Shown here piece after piece: positions 46,301-58,720 of a DNA stretch of 64,000 bases; positions within the stretch are counted from its first letter, which is position 1; each line of letters starts with the position of its first letter. Source of the stretch: Cynocephalus volans (lineage: Eukaryota; Chordata; Mammalia; Dermoptera; Cynocephalidae); contig NC_084461.1 of assembly GCF_027409185.1 (NCBI RefSeq), forward strand, positions 187,772,001-187,836,000, written 5' to 3'. A program made the translations under genes and the position numbers. The notes beneath the pieces are model-generated. The model was not told where the DNA came from. It was given only the letters and a program-made list of their open reading frames with translations, and ran no database searches.

Positions 46301-47940
46301 CCAGATGTGGCTGGGATAAACAAGAAGAGCCAAGTTCTGCAGGCCTAGCTGGCAGATGGCCCCATCCCAGCTGGCCACCCCCAGATGCCTACACAAAGGT
46401 GGTGTTCAGAGGACGGGCATTTTTAGAATTCTCCCTTTCCCCCTTGTCCTTTCACTTTTTTGGACTCATTTTGGCTGGGAGAAAGGGGCAGTCCTTCAAA
46501 TATCATGAGATCCAGTGCTTCCATTGTGCCTCAGAAAAGGGCCTAGATCTTTCCATTGCCTCAAGCCCCACTCAGAGCTTGATTCATTCATTTCTACAAC
46601 CCTTTATTCAGCCCCAGATGTATAGGACAACTGGATAATGAAGGTCTCCCTCCACCCCGTCCTTCCTCTGCTCTTTACCAGACTTGGGTCAGCAGATGGT
46701 GGGGGGAATTGGATTTGCCAGGGGGTTAGGGGAGACTTTATGCTAGATCTTTCTTGCTTGACCCTCTAGATTTACTCTCTACCCTGCTCTGTATCCCAGG
46801 AGGCTGACCCATGACCTAGCCCAACCAGCCTAAGACCACCAGGAACAAAGTTGCAGTCCAACAAAATTAGACATATTGACCCATTCAATGAGGGAGACCA
46901 CCCTCCAGAGGAGCCACAGTACATCACCAAACAAAGGAAGAGATAGAGTTATTATAGGAGTCTGAGGAAGAGGGAGTTTAGATGAAATCTAAACGAAATC
47001 ATGTTTTGATAGGCTCAAAGCAAAGCAAGGTTGTATAAAGTGGTCAACTTCAAATCTGGATTGCCAAGGAGACACAGGGCCCTGTTTCCTTGGAAGCAGT
47101 CAAGCTAAGATAGATTCAAATGTTGTGTCCAGAAACCCTTTATCTGAAGTTCTATCTGAGTTGCAAATCAAGGCTGCTACTCTGTATAAAGGTGAGTTGG
47201 ATCCTCCAGACAAAGTGGAATATTTCATCCTTAGTCATGTAATTTCAAATAGCAAAGTTTCTGATAGTCTATGATTTTAGAGGATGGTGTTTCTCAGTAA
47301 GAAAGCAGCAGTCACTCAAACATGAGGCGGGAGAAGTATTATCACTTTACAGCTACAGAGAAATGTTGTTCCCTGTTATCTATGCTGCCGAGTTTATCCA
47401 TTTCTGTTAACCCAGCCTGCTCAGAGGCCAGGCAGATTTTTACTTTTCCAGTCTGAGCTAATTTGTTCTTTCTCACTCATCTGAGCTGCCTTGGGGGCTG
47501 CCCTTCCCCATGGCTTCCAGGTCAGGAGACTAGAGAGCAGTGAGGTTGGATGTGAATCCCCCTGGCCGCCCCCCTCAGTTGCAAAGTGGTGAGGTGTGTG
47601 GGCCCCACTCCCTCTTTCAGGCCTGGGGGTGGTGAGGGCTCCCCACTGTTGCCAGCTCCAGGCAGCTCACTATACCTTATTGCTTTCTCTTTACTCTGCC
47701 CACTCCTTTGTAAATGGTCCCATCATTATTTACCCCACCTGAGAATGCTGTCACTTTCCTGCTGGGACTCTGAGTGATACAATAATCTTTATCTGTAAAA
47801 ACATGACAGTCAGGAGACTCCTGCTAGGGCAATAAATCCTAATAGTTAGAACAAAGGCTCCAGGGGGCCAGTTGCCTGGCCTCCAGTTCTGGCTTCACAT
47901 TTTACCAACTCTGTGACCTTGGATAGCTCTGTTCATGCTA
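46300..47940. other. P2RX7 upstream flank, no gene seen
   Basis: The 1.6 kb next to the promoter is moderately GC-rich near 46300-46400 but has no CpG island. Short frames only; a partial MIR lies at about 47850-47935. Distal promoter or enhancer elements could be here but cannot be identified by eye. Confidence 0.5.
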
Positions 47941-48234
47941 TTCATTCATGCATTCATTCATTCATTCCCAAGAGCATTCAGAACTAGTGGATATAGCAGT
48001 GACCAGGAAGACAAGTCAAATGTCCATCCGTTGATGAATGGATCAATACCAAACAACTCCATGTCCATCAGCCATAGAAAGGAATGAAGTACTGACACAT
48101 GCTGCAACATGGATGAACCTTGAAAACACTGGGCTAAGCAAAAGAAGCCAGACACAAAAGGACATATCTTTTATGATTCCGTTTATAGGAAATGTCTAGA
48201 ATAGGCAAACCACTTCAGTATTGCCCTTACCACC

Positions 48235-48610
48235 CAAAGACATCTGTTTCCTCACCTTTCTGCTGAACTCTTGCACTGATCCCTCATGCTCTTTCCTCTC
48301 TACTTCTTTAGCCCTCTATTTACTATTTCATCACCACCACCACACCATGGATACTGTTCTCAATAAGGTTATCAATGACTTCTTCTCAGTTGCCACATTT
48401 AATGGGTGTATTTTATTCCGTATTTTACTTGACCTCTTGGATACATTCAACATCATCGATCACTCTCTGCTTCTTGGAACAATTTCTTTCCTTTATTTCT
48501 ATAACTTGCCTGGGTCCCATGTTCTCCTGATTTCCCATTTTTACCTCTGTGACTCTTTGTTTTATATTTCTATAGCTCTCTTCTCCCCATAAATACCTAT
48601 TCCAGCACAT
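48235..48610 (+). mobile_element. L2 (LINE2) fragment
   Basis: AACTCTTGCACTGATCCCTC, AATAAGGTTATCAATGACTT and GATACATTCAACATCATCGA match the L2 layout. It is in the 5' flank. Confidence 0.55.
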
Positions 48611-49930
48611 TCTGTCTCAGTACTTTCTATGTTTCTATCAGTCAGGACAGGGCAGGTTATGCTGCAGCAACAAAGCACCCTCATAATTTCACGGCTTAAA
48701 ACAATGATGATTTATCTCTCATCCACACTACATTTCCATCATCAGTCACCCAGAAGGCTCTGCTCTCTGTGGTCACTTAGAGACCAAGGTTAATGGAGCA
48801 GCCACTGTCTCGAATTCTTGAATGAGAAATCTGGAGTGTCTCAGAGCAGCAATTAAATACTCTAACCTAGAAATGATACATTCACTTCTGCTTGTTACTC
48901 ATTGGTCAAAACTAATCACTTGGTCCTACCCAACCACTAGGGAGCCAGGGAATGCAATCCCACCATATATCCCCCTGTATCCAGAAACAGAAGCAGCAGA
49001 AATATTTGGTGAACAGCACTAATGATTATTGCATCTTCTCCCTGGGAAATTTCATCCACACACATTCTTTTAAGAATTGCCAAATGCTAAGGTGGAAGGA
49101 GGAGGCATATATGTATATTACATGTGTAATAATGCATGGAAAATCGCTGGTAGGAGGACTTACTACATAATTTGTGAAGACCAGTGCAAAATGAAAATGT
49201 GGAGTCTCTTATTCAAAACCTAAGAATTTCAAGATGGTGACCACAAAGCATTAAACTAATTCAGGTCCCTTCTAAGCATGGGTACCTATGTGACTGCATG
49301 ACTCCGCCCGTGCTCATGAAGCAGGCACATCTGGAAGGATATACAAAGTGATGTCTGGGGAAGGAACTGAGGGAATTAGACAGTGTTTGATAAGAGACTT
49401 ATTTATCCTTCTTGTGTCTGAATTTTATTTTACTTGTGCCTGAATTTTATTTTACTTTTTACCATATGTGCACATTACTTTTTAAAAAAAATCACACAAT
49501 GCTCAATCTATATTCCAGATCAAAACTGCCTTCATAGCTCCACACCTCTACAGTCTATAAACCTCCAAACCTAAATATTCTGCAGTCACTTCAAATCACA
49601 TCTTCAAAATGGAACACCTTCCCACAAAATAGTAGTGCAAATAAGGACTGAGAGGAGAGAGAGTAGAGACAGCAGACATGGACTACTTTTCCTATAAGCT
49701 TGGCCGTGAGGAGAATGAGAGGCAAGAGTGGTTCTTAACTGGGCTTTGGAAGTCCAGGGAAAATTTGGGGGGGAAGGGCAGTTAAGATGGAAGAAGTTGA
49801 GCCATTCAAAGATAGTGATGACCTGAGTGGAGGGTCGAGAATGATGTTCTCTGTTTTTTTGTGAAGTAGGGAGCCAGGTCATGAATGGAATGGGAATTGG
49901 AGGGCTCGAAGGGTGAATTTCTTAGTCGAG

Positions 49931-49961
49931 GGTGGGTGTGTGTGTGTGTGTGTGTGTGTGT
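49931..49961. repeat. (TG)n microsatellite
   Basis: A TG run of about 15 units in the 5' flank. Shorter TG/AC runs are at 3864-3882, 10949-10974 and 13914-13927. Confidence 0.9.
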
Positions 49962-50237
49962 TTCTGGATACAAGTTACAGAAAGATGACTTTCTTCAACA
50001 GAAAAGAAAGGTTTTTCCGAGGAAACACTTATCACAAAGAACTCAGTTGCAGGAAATGTGGCCCAATCTCATGACAACCTATTAATAGAATCAGAAACTA
50101 AACTGTCCTGTGCTGAGATTGCTCTTTCAGTTTGCCTGAAGTTGCGTGGTCCTGCCTCTGTCTGTCTCTCTGTGTGCTGAGTGTCTCTCTAAACACTGCC
50201 TTTCTCTGCTTCTCCAAGAGCACGTGGTCCAACGTAG

Positions 50238-50602
50238 ATGCTGTGGTCTGAATGTGTCCCCCAAAGTTCATGCGTTGGAAACTTAATTCCCAATGCAACA
50301 GTGTTGGGAGGTGGGGCCTCATAAGAGGTGATTAGGTCATAAGGGCTCTGCCCTCCTGGATGGATTACTGTCCTTATCTTGGAAGTGGATTAGTTATTGC
50401 CAGAATGCATTTGTTATAAAAGCAAGTTTGGACCCCTCTTAGCCTTCTGCTTTCTGCCACGGAGCATGAAATCCCTTGCCAGATGCTGGTGCCATGCTCT
50501 TGGACTTCCCAGACTCTAGTACTGTGAGCCAAATAAAATTCTGTTTACTGTAAATTACCCAGTCTATGGTATTCTATTACAGCAGTGTAAAATCGATTAA
50601 GA
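50238..50602 (+). mobile_element. Solo MaLR LTR (MST/MLT1-like)
   Basis: The block starts ATGCTGTGGTCTGAATGTGT, has CCCCCAAAGTTCATG and GGAGGTGGGGCCTCATAAG, then AATAAAATTCTGTTTACTG, and ends CGATTAAGACA. This is the standard order of MST/MLT1 LTRs. No internal region follows. It lies in the 5' flank of P2RX7. Confidence 0.8.
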
Positions 50603-51544
50603 CAAAGGCTGTCAAGCTTAGGTGTCCACAGTTCAAGTGCAAGCCCAGATCCACTACCCAATTCCAAAATCCAAGGGGAGTGAATCTCATATGTCCAGCT
50701 ATTTATCCTTGGCCCAGTCAGCTATGGCTGTGGGCGGGGCCTCAGGACAAACATGGCATCAGGGGCCCACCTACATGGGGAAAAGAAGGGAGGGATGGAG
50801 GGAGAGAGAGAGGTGTGGCTGTCAGAGGTCAGAGGCTCCAAGGGCTGGGGATGCTGGTTAAATACCCCAATTCCTCTCTTTCAGGTTAGACCACTCCAAG
50901 GCCTCTCTAGGTGGTCCCCCAGAGGTCCCAAGTGGGATTGGGTGCAGATGCCCACAACAGTGATCTGCTCTTTAATCCTTCCTGTATTGGCTGCCTTCCC
51001 TTCCCTGTCTCACTTCCCCCTTCCCTTCCTGGCGTCACCTCCCAAATAAACTACTTGCAACCGAATCCTGTCTCAGGGTCTGCTTCCAGGGAACCCAGTC
51101 TCATGCAGCCTCATGTGCTGGTGTTACGATGTCTGGAATTTACCCTGAAAGCAATAGGCGAGTTTATGATCTCATTTGCACTTTGTAAAATTACTCTGGC
51201 TGCACAGTGAACAGTGGACAGAAAGAAGGGTTAGAGTGAAGGCAGGGGGTCTGCCCAGGGAGAGGTATAGTGACATGGAGGCTGTGCTGAGGACAGGCAC
51301 CAACACCAAGGAGGCTAAGCAGGGGCACGAGGGAAGAGAGGAAAACCAGGAGAGAGTGTGTACCCAGAAGTCGCAGGAAGAGCATTTCGCAAATAAGCTA
51401 GTGGCCAAGGAGAGCAATGATAAAGCTGTGTAACTAAAGCGGCAGGAGTTAGGGAACGGACAGATAAATTCATGGAATAGGAGAGTCAAATATTAAACAC
51501 AAAGATAGCTGGGAACTTAGTGTATGGTGAAAGCGTTTACAATC

Positions 51545-51900
51545 AGGGGAGAAAGGAGGTGGGGCAAGATAGCGGACTAGGGGTGCCCAGGGCGCATTCC
51601 TCTCACAAAATAGGACCAGAACAACTAACAGACAGCTGAGTATCCACGGGAGTGCAGCAGAAGACTGGTGAGATCCCTGTGGCCCACGGAAGCCCAGGAT
51701 GCAGGCAGCATGGAGAGGAGAGAGGATGAGGAGGAGCAGGGACAGATGTCATTCCCGTCTCCCCAGCTCCCTCTGCTGCTACAGGCTTTCCCTTGTGCTC
51801 TGCTGTCTACCAGACTGCGGATTCCTTTGGGGCTGAGACTGCATCTCCTCTTTCCTATATCCTTGGTAACCAAGGTTAACAGGAAGTCCCAATAAGGGAT
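51545..51900 (+). mobile_element. L1 5'-leader-like fragment
   Basis: GGAGGTGGGGCAAGATAGCG and GACTAGGGG followed by CACAAAATAGGACCAG resemble the first bases of an L1 5'-UTR. No ORF1 follows, so this is an internally deleted or rearranged copy. A similar start (CAAGATGGCAGCCTGAGC) occurs near 17031. Confidence 0.5.
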
Positions 51901-53060
51901 ACTTGACTGCCTGAGCCAAGAAGTCAGAACAGAAGAAGGAAACAAATGACCACAGAAAAGTGGCCCCTAGGCAAGAGAGAGGGAAGCTTTGGGCTCTTGG
52001 GGTTGGGTGAGTGAGCAAACCTCATTCAGGAAATGCTGGCTTAGAAGCCACAGGCCTTACACTGGGGTTAGAAAAATTAGTTTTGCCTAGAGTAACAAGG
52101 ACTAGGGAGGTCACTGTGTAAAAGTACAAGAAAAAATAATCACGCAGAAATGGAAAGTTGATTCCTCTGGGCCAAAGGTAGTAGCCTAGAGGTTCTTTTA
52201 GGAGGTGAAGGACTGGGTTTGTTTCTTGCTTGACCAAATAAATATCCCCCAAGAAGCTGAGTAATGCCTAGTCCTGCTCTTGACAGGAAGGCAGCTGTCC
52301 TCAGCTCCTAATAGCTGAGGAGGCAAAGGGGATTGGGGAAGATGAGGACTGAGGACACGCAAAGATGACAGCCCTGCTTTGACAGTTTATCTTCCTGACT
52401 TCACGTCTCTTCATAAGCCATCCCACCCCAGGAGCACAAGAATGTGGCCACAGCTAGGGGCTCTGTGAGAGACTTTGATGCTGAAAGATTAGCTGGTCAA
52501 ATGGATGATGATTTTGAATAGTCATTGATATACGACAATCTCCATAACATATGAACTTTCAAAGAAAACAAATTATAAGAAACACATAAGCATTCCTGTA
52601 AAAATGTTTGTATGGAGGGTGTGCACCCATATGTTACTGAAAGAATGTTCACAAAAATATTTAACAGTAATTTCAGGTGAGAATTACTGTCTTAAGATGT
52701 TTTTTGTATTGAACAATTTTCTGCAATGAGTAGGTAACTTTTTTATGATCAGAAACATAATAAAAAAGAAAAAGAAAAAGAAAATCAGGTGAGAAAGAAA
52801 TTACTCCAGATAGGATCTCGAGACAACTGGCTAGCCATTTAGGGGAGTCCGATGGAGGGAGAGGGGTGTGGTACTCTAACTTTTCAGATTTGAGAAGATG
52901 TGTAGCTGTTTGGAGTACGACAAATTACCAAAGTGAGCAAAATCAGCTACACAAGATGCTACATGTGAGTTGCCTTTCTGTTGTGTTGCATGCATTTTAC
53001 AGTAAGGTGGAAAATGCGAAGGTAACTGGACGCCCTTTGAAATAACTCAACTGATGATGA
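51900..53060. other. 5' flank, old L1-like remains only
   Basis: The stretch near 52500-52800 resembles an old LINE 3' end with an A-rich tail (AAAAAAGAAAAAGAAAAAG). No gene was seen. Confidence 0.4.
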
Positions 53061-53079
53061 TGACACCACACTGTCCTCT

Positions 53080-53200
53080 TTACCTGGCTGATGTTCAGTT
53101 CTTCCTCCCACTCAGAATCTGTGTCCATGTCAGTACTAGGGTGTTCTTGTAGCAATGACACAAGTCTCTTACTTCCTCGGGTGTACAGTGTTTCAGCCAT
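53080..53200 (-). CDS. Exon-like segment with Kozak start and GT donor, unidentified
   Basis: On the minus strand an ATG in a GAACCATGG context (53200-53198) opens 39 codons, beginning MAETLYTRGSKR and ending WEEELNISQ, rich in acidic residues near the end. A CAG/GTAAAG donor follows at 53080/53079. An in-frame TGA lies two codons before the ATG, and a TTTTTTCAG acceptor-like site lies about 45 bp upstream. It could be the first coding exon of an unknown gene on the P2RX7 strand, or chance. I do not recognise the peptide and found no partner exon downstream. Confidence 0.2.
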
Positions 53201-53308
53201 GGTTCACTGTCGTTTCTTTCTTGATAACTGCAATGACTGAAAAAATGTCAGAGCAATATTTTTTTTACTTCTGTATTTCTGCAGGGCAATTTCTCAGTGC
53301 ATGTGCCT

Positions 53309-53404
53309 TCCTTCCTTCCTTCCTTCCTTCCTTCCTTCCTTCCTTCCTTCCTTCCTTCCTTCCTCCCTCCCTCCCTCCCTCCCTCCCTCCTTCCCTCCCT
53401 CCCT
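53309..53404. repeat. (CCTT)n/(CCCT)n microsatellite
   Basis: About 15 CCTT units pass into CCCT units. The Ser-Leu-Pro frames over it are artefacts. Confidence 0.95.
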
Positions 53405-53749
53405 TGCTTCTTATCACCTAATTCAGAATTCTTATAACTTGGTTAAGAGTGTACTGCTTAGGAATGATAGAGGTTTAGGAGAAAAACCCAGTGCCCTGGT
53501 ATTTGAAAATGATTTTGAGTTACACTAAACTGGTGGTGTCTAATAGGGTGGCCACTTACCACATGTGGCATCCAAATTTAAATTAATGAAAATGAAATGA
53601 AATAAAAATTTAGTTCTTCAGTTGCACTAGTGATATTTCAGTAGTCACATGTAGCTAGTAGCTGTTATATTGGACAATGAAGATGTAGCACATTTCTACC
53701 ATTGCAGAAGTTTCTATCAGACAGCACTACTGACTACATCCATGCAATA

Positions 53750-55840
53750 GAGGAAAAGGTGACTACAGTTACAGGTAAGTAAGGAAGGTGAGGGTGATCC
53801 CAGTCAGATCACATCTATTTTCTGTGTGAAATAGTAGGTAGAGTTGCCTGATGACAGGGAAAGGGAAGGCAGGGGGGGTAGGAGGTTGGATGAGAGTGAA
53901 GAAGATTCAAAATAGTTGCTATGGTGAACATGAGAAGAAAGCCAGCAGGGAAAACAGGAATTCCAGGGTGGAGTTGAGAATTAGAGACCATGAATTCGTT
54001 ATTGCAACAGTCTGTTTGACTGAAATTATGATAGGGGACTGGGGCCTTCCTGCCTACAGGATTCGCCTCCCACCTCCACACCCAGTGACCCATCAGGACT
54101 CACTAGGTGGTTCAAACAGTCTTAGGATTTGTAATCATTGATACTTACTATGTTTATTACGGTCGACTTGGTTCACTCAGCTTATTCTGGGTATAACGGT
54201 TCTATTTATAAGGAGGCTTATAAATGCTGGGTTTTTTTCAACTCCAACATCTCCCCTCCTTTCCTCTCTACCCAAGTTGAATACACATGCTCTCCTCAGG
54301 AACTTTAAAAAATCTATTTCCTAGTCAAGACAGCTGGCCACTTCAAGTAATAACTGAGGTCTTTCGCAACAATAATGCAAAGGCTGGGGATGGGTGGGGA
54401 AAAGCGAGGCTCTCTTGATGGTAGATGGTAGAGAGGTGTCTGAGATTTCTAGAGGATCGAGGACCTGTTGTTTTCTCCATCAATCTAAGCATAACAGGTA
54501 TGAAAACAATAGAATCCCGACATTGATCCAGAACTGGGCTTTTGCTGCAAGTTGAAAATGATGTTATTTAGGGTGCTTTTATCTGAAAGTAACAGAATGC
54601 CTGACTCAGGCTGGCTTAAATATGAAATGAATTGTCTTGTATAATAGGATATCCAGGGGAAAGATAAACTTCAGAGGGGGTTGATTTAGTGGCTTGACAA
54701 TATCATCAACGATCCAGGTTCTTTCTCTCGCTCTGCACTGCCACCCTCATTGCTGGGCTCATCCTTAAGAAGAATGATCATCAATTCTTTGGTCTCTTTC
54801 ATGGGAAAATCTTTCCCAGAGCCCCCCTCTCCCCACCTCACTCTACCCTCTAGTGCTAGAAGTGAGTCACATGCCTGTTCCTCTCATGACTAGCTTGGAC
54901 CAATCGTTTGCGTTGAGATGGATGTTGGGGAGTCATTCACAATGTTCACTACCTGGGTACAGTGACGATCATGAAGTCTACACTGAATAGGGAAGGAAGT
55001 GAAGGAAGGAGAATTCTGAGAAGGTGAAAGTAGAGGGGTTAAGGGATTTCAGAGTTCAAAGAGCTGTTAAGCTGGAATAATTTAATGAATAGAGGATACA
55101 AGCCTATGGTCTGAGAAATTTATGACTTTAGAGGAAGATTAGTTCCAGGAGAAACTGAGGTCCAGAACATGGTCAACAGAGGCAGTGGCTAAAGTAGAGT
55201 AGAGGTGAAGGTCATTGGAATGAGAAGGGATAGAAGCCAAGGGGTCAGGAGGTTGGCCAGGTCTTGGGTCAGCCTCATGGTCATTAAAGTCGTCAGTATG
55301 GTGGTAGGAGCTGGGATGGAGAGGAAGAATGTGCTAGATGCCATAGTTCCCTGAGAATAAGGGTTGATTGATTAATAAATAGACATCATCCATGAGAAGG
55401 CATAGAAGGTGGTACAGCCAGATGCCGTGAGCCTCAGTTTCTCAAGCTGGAGGATTACTTATCTGGAAGTAGAGTTGGTGAGCATAAAGGACACCATGGG
55501 AGTAGGGGAAGGACTAGCAGCATTCTCTGGGGAGGGCTTCAAAGACTATCAGAGAAGAGCCATTTCTTACTTAGGGCAGGAAGCAGCAGCAACTCTGTGC
55601 AGAGGTAATGACCTTAAAGAGAAAATGTCACGCTCTCTGCTCTTCTCTTTCTCCATCTCATAGGCTGGAATGAGAACCTGGAGGTGAGCCACCTTTGACC
55701 CAGAGTGTGGAACCCATATTCGTCACCCACTAGCTGACAATAGAAGCAAGTACAAAACAACCCTTCTCAAGTGTCCATTGATCAGAGCCTATCAGTATCC
55801 AAGGGTGTAGCAGACTCTCCTACTTGCCCATTCAAAATCC
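53750..55840. other. 5' flank, unassigned
   Basis: About 2 kb with no recognised gene. It contains an old dispersed-repeat-like segment around 54550-55000 (AAAGTAACAGAATGCCTGAC near 54585) and otherwise short frames only. Confidence 0.4.
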
Positions 55841-55846
55841 CTTCTC

Positions 55847-56628
55847 CGACTGGCCGGTTAGCTCAGTTGGTTAGAGTGCAGTGTTGTAACATCAAGGTCC
55901 AGGTGTTATCGGGCACAAGTCTAGCTGCCTGCCCCCTTTCAAAAAAATAAGCCACTCAGTAGTCAAATGTTGGTGAAAATGGAAGTCAGTTTTTATTCAG
56001 GAATACTGATGACCTGAGGAGAGATATTAGGCTCACCCATCTCTCCAGTAAACCTGAAGGAGAATGGAGAATAGCCAGACTAAAGCCATCTCAAAGACTC
56101 AGATTTACTAAGGGGGTTTTTAAAGAGAAGCTTGAGGGAATGGAACATGGGAAATGAAAAGTAGGAGGGAGGGGGACATAAGCCTCTGGGGCTCCGTGCA
56201 AGGAGCCAGATGCAAGGACTTGCCAAGGCTCCATCTGTTTTCTGCTCCCATCCTTGGTGCTATCTCAGGGTCCTGCTGGAGGGGTAGAATCAGCATAGCT
56301 TTACTGATGTCTCCTTGGTTTCCCAGGATCTGGAGAGTACATGCAAGTCTGCAAATTTGCAGCTCCAGGCTAGCTGGAAAACAACTTTACATTTGTGTAA
56401 ATAATGTCATCTTGCCCCATAACCAAGGTTCAAACTATCAAATAACCATGGGAAAAGAAGGAACTCAGAGAAACACATGCCAAGAAAAAAAACTGTTTGA
56501 AAGAAAAAACTGTCCTTTTAAAATCTTTCAGAGCCCATGTGGTTTTAGATCCCAACATGGCTTTTGTCCTGCTCACTCCAACAAAGGGTTCTGATCCCCA
56601 TACTGGCCAGCTACAAAAATAAATAAAT
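55847..56628 (+). mobile_element. tRNA-Ile-like SINE split by a solo LTR
   Basis: The 5' half (GGCCGGTTAGCTCAGTTGGT, 55852 onward to 55903) and the 3' half (GGGTTCTGATCCCCATACTG onward, 56584-56628) form one SINE. It is flanked by the 12-bp duplication aaat(c/t)ccttctc (55835-55846, 56629-56640). The 680 bp between the halves is an inserted LTR. Confidence 0.85.
55904..56583 (-). mobile_element. Solo LTR of an endogenous retrovirus, inserted in a SINE
   Basis: The 680-bp block begins TGTTATCGG and ends TCCAACA, so it has TG..CA ends within TGTT..AACA. The adjoining SINE bases give an imperfect 4-bp duplication (cagg/aagg), the size expected of class I elements. In the minus sense there is a TATA-like TTTAAAAACC near 56120 and AATAAA at 55997-55992, in the U3-R order of an LTR. 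No coding or second LTR is present, so it is a recombined solo LTR. The family is not recognised. Confidence 0.75.
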
Positions 56629-57414
56629 AAATTCCTTCTCTTTCTCTTTGATAACAGAATCCCCAGTTTTGTGCAGGATTCAGACTCTCAGGAAAGATGA
56701 CTCTATCCTCATTTCAGGAGTATCATGCTAATCTCATTCTGCCTGTGGGTGACTGGTATAGGAATGTGTATAAAAGCTAATTATGGCCACTGAAACATGA
56801 AGAGAAGCGAGACGCATTTCTAAAGAAAGTTGCCATTCCTGAGAAAGAGAGATATGAAGAGATGGTCTTTCTAACATGACATGCTCTGGATGACAGAGCA
56901 GAATGAGGGGAAGAGCTTGGTTGGAAGCGCTGAGTTGATGAACACTGGAGCCACCCTGCTTTGGGACTTCTTTTTTCTAAATATTGTGTAAGCCGTTCAA
57001 CTGGGCCTTCTTTCACTCATGGCCAGAGCGTTTTGTGATGACCAGAAGACGGGTGGGCAGCATCTCCACAGTGCAGAGACAGGCAAGGACCCAACGGCTG
57101 CGAGGCAGCCTGCCTGGGTTCTGGGATGGGACTTATGTCCAGCACATGACAGGTCACCCCCTCTGTCATCTTTCCCTTGGTGTCCTTCCCTGGCATCTTC
57201 TGGTCATAGAAGGACCCTGGAATATGGTATTGGAATGTGGTTCAGGTGTCTGTTACTTTGAAGACCCAAAGCCTCCATTCCCTTCCTTTTTCTCAGTTCC
57301 CATAAGAGTTCTTCCAGCTTCTCCTTTAGTTCAACTAACATGAAAGAGATGATCTCACTGCCATGATGAATGGGTTGACTACCTCTAACTTCCCAAAAGC
57401 TGAAAGCTTTTTTT

Positions 57415-58015
57415 TTTTTGGAATTGTGGTAAAATAAACATAACATATATCTTACCATTTTAATTATTTTTAAGTGTACAGTTCGTGACATTAAGTACCT
57501 TCACATTGCTGTGCAACCATCACTACCGTCCATCTCCAGAACTTTTTCATCACTCCAAACTGAAACTCTGTCCCCATTACACAATAACCCTCCTTCACCC
57601 CCTTCCACCCCTGATCTTGGCACCCACCATTTGACTTTCTGTGTCTGTGAATGTGACTATTCTAGGTAAACAATATAATTGGAATTGTGCAATATTTGTC
57701 CGTTTGTATCTGGCTTATTTCACTTAGTGTTATGTCTTCCAGGTTCATCAATGTTGTAACATGTGTCAGAATTTCATTCCTTTTAAAGACTGAATAATAT
57801 TCCATTGTAGGGATAGACCACATTTTGTTTATCCATTCATCCCTAAGTGGACATTTAGGTTGTTTCCACCTTTTTGGCTATTGTGAGTAATGCTGCTGTG
57901 AACGTGGTTGTACAAATTTCTGTTCATTTCCCTGCTTTCAGTTCTTTGGGGTCTATAGCCAGTAGTGGAATTGCTGGATCATATGGTAATTCTATAATTA
58001 AGTTTTTGAGGAAAC
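57415..58015 (-). mobile_element. L1 3'-end fragment, reverse orientation
   Basis: GTGGTAAAATAAACATAACA, CTGAATAATATTCCATTGTA and GTAATGCTGCTGTGAACGTG are reversed L1 tail sequence. Confidence 0.75.
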
Positions 58016-58344
58016 AAGATTTCTTTTTCTTTTTTATTTAATCTACCAGGATATCTACATGTGCCTGACAGCATCTCCTTTTTAACCTAAAAGCTGAATA
58101 CATCATCCTCAGGAGGAGAAATAGCTTCCTTGTATCAGTGAGCCACCACCTATCTTATTAAAGTAGAGATAAAAATTATTAGTTTAATTCCAAAAGGCAT
58201 TCTGCTGCAGAGAATAGAGGGAAAAAGCAAAAGAATGTTAGGCAGAGTAGATGAAAATATAGGACATGAGACAAAAAGCAGAATCACAGAGACAGAGAGA
58301 AGGTAGACAGGAGCTGAGAGTGGGCTGGGGCATGAAGTCCTACC

Positions 58345-58720
58345 AGCTCCAAGTTCCCCTGGAGTAGTCCTCGGTAGAGAATTCCTTTCTACTTCTGGAC
58401 TCCAAGAAGCCTGACCCAATTTCAACATTTGTTCTTGTTTTTCCATGAGATCCCATCTTTTGTATTTCTCTTTGAGCATGAGCATAGTAAGCCCTCGGAG
58501 TGTGACATAGTGTAATTGTCTATTCCTTACAATCAAAAGCCCTTCACTAAAACACAGCCTCATTCCCTTGGACCCCACCAAACTGGCAGCCCCTTCATGT
58601 CAATGAAATTGACTCACTTGGGCACATTTTGTTGAGCCAGTGATGTGACGTTCATCAGAGTGGTCTCAATCCAGCTCAAGAGCTCCAAGCCAAATGGAGA
58701 AGCCAATGGAGTAGGTAGGA
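58345..58720 (-). other. Exon-like pair of open segments, unidentified
   Basis: Minus-strand segment ending about 58618 (...TSLAQQNVP) stops at an AA/GTGAGT donor. After about 75 bp, at a TTTTAG, an in-frame segment begins EGLLIVRNRQ and continues through LKEKYKRWDLMEKQEQMLKL. The phases join (2 to 2). An intron this short is unusual, and the block may equally be an old dispersed repeat, since a very similar sequence seems familiar from mammalian genomes. Confidence 0.15.

Noticed and set aside
53155..53528. Ser-Leu-Pro repeat proteins on the plus strand
   Set aside because: Translation of the (CCTT)n/(CCCT)n tract.
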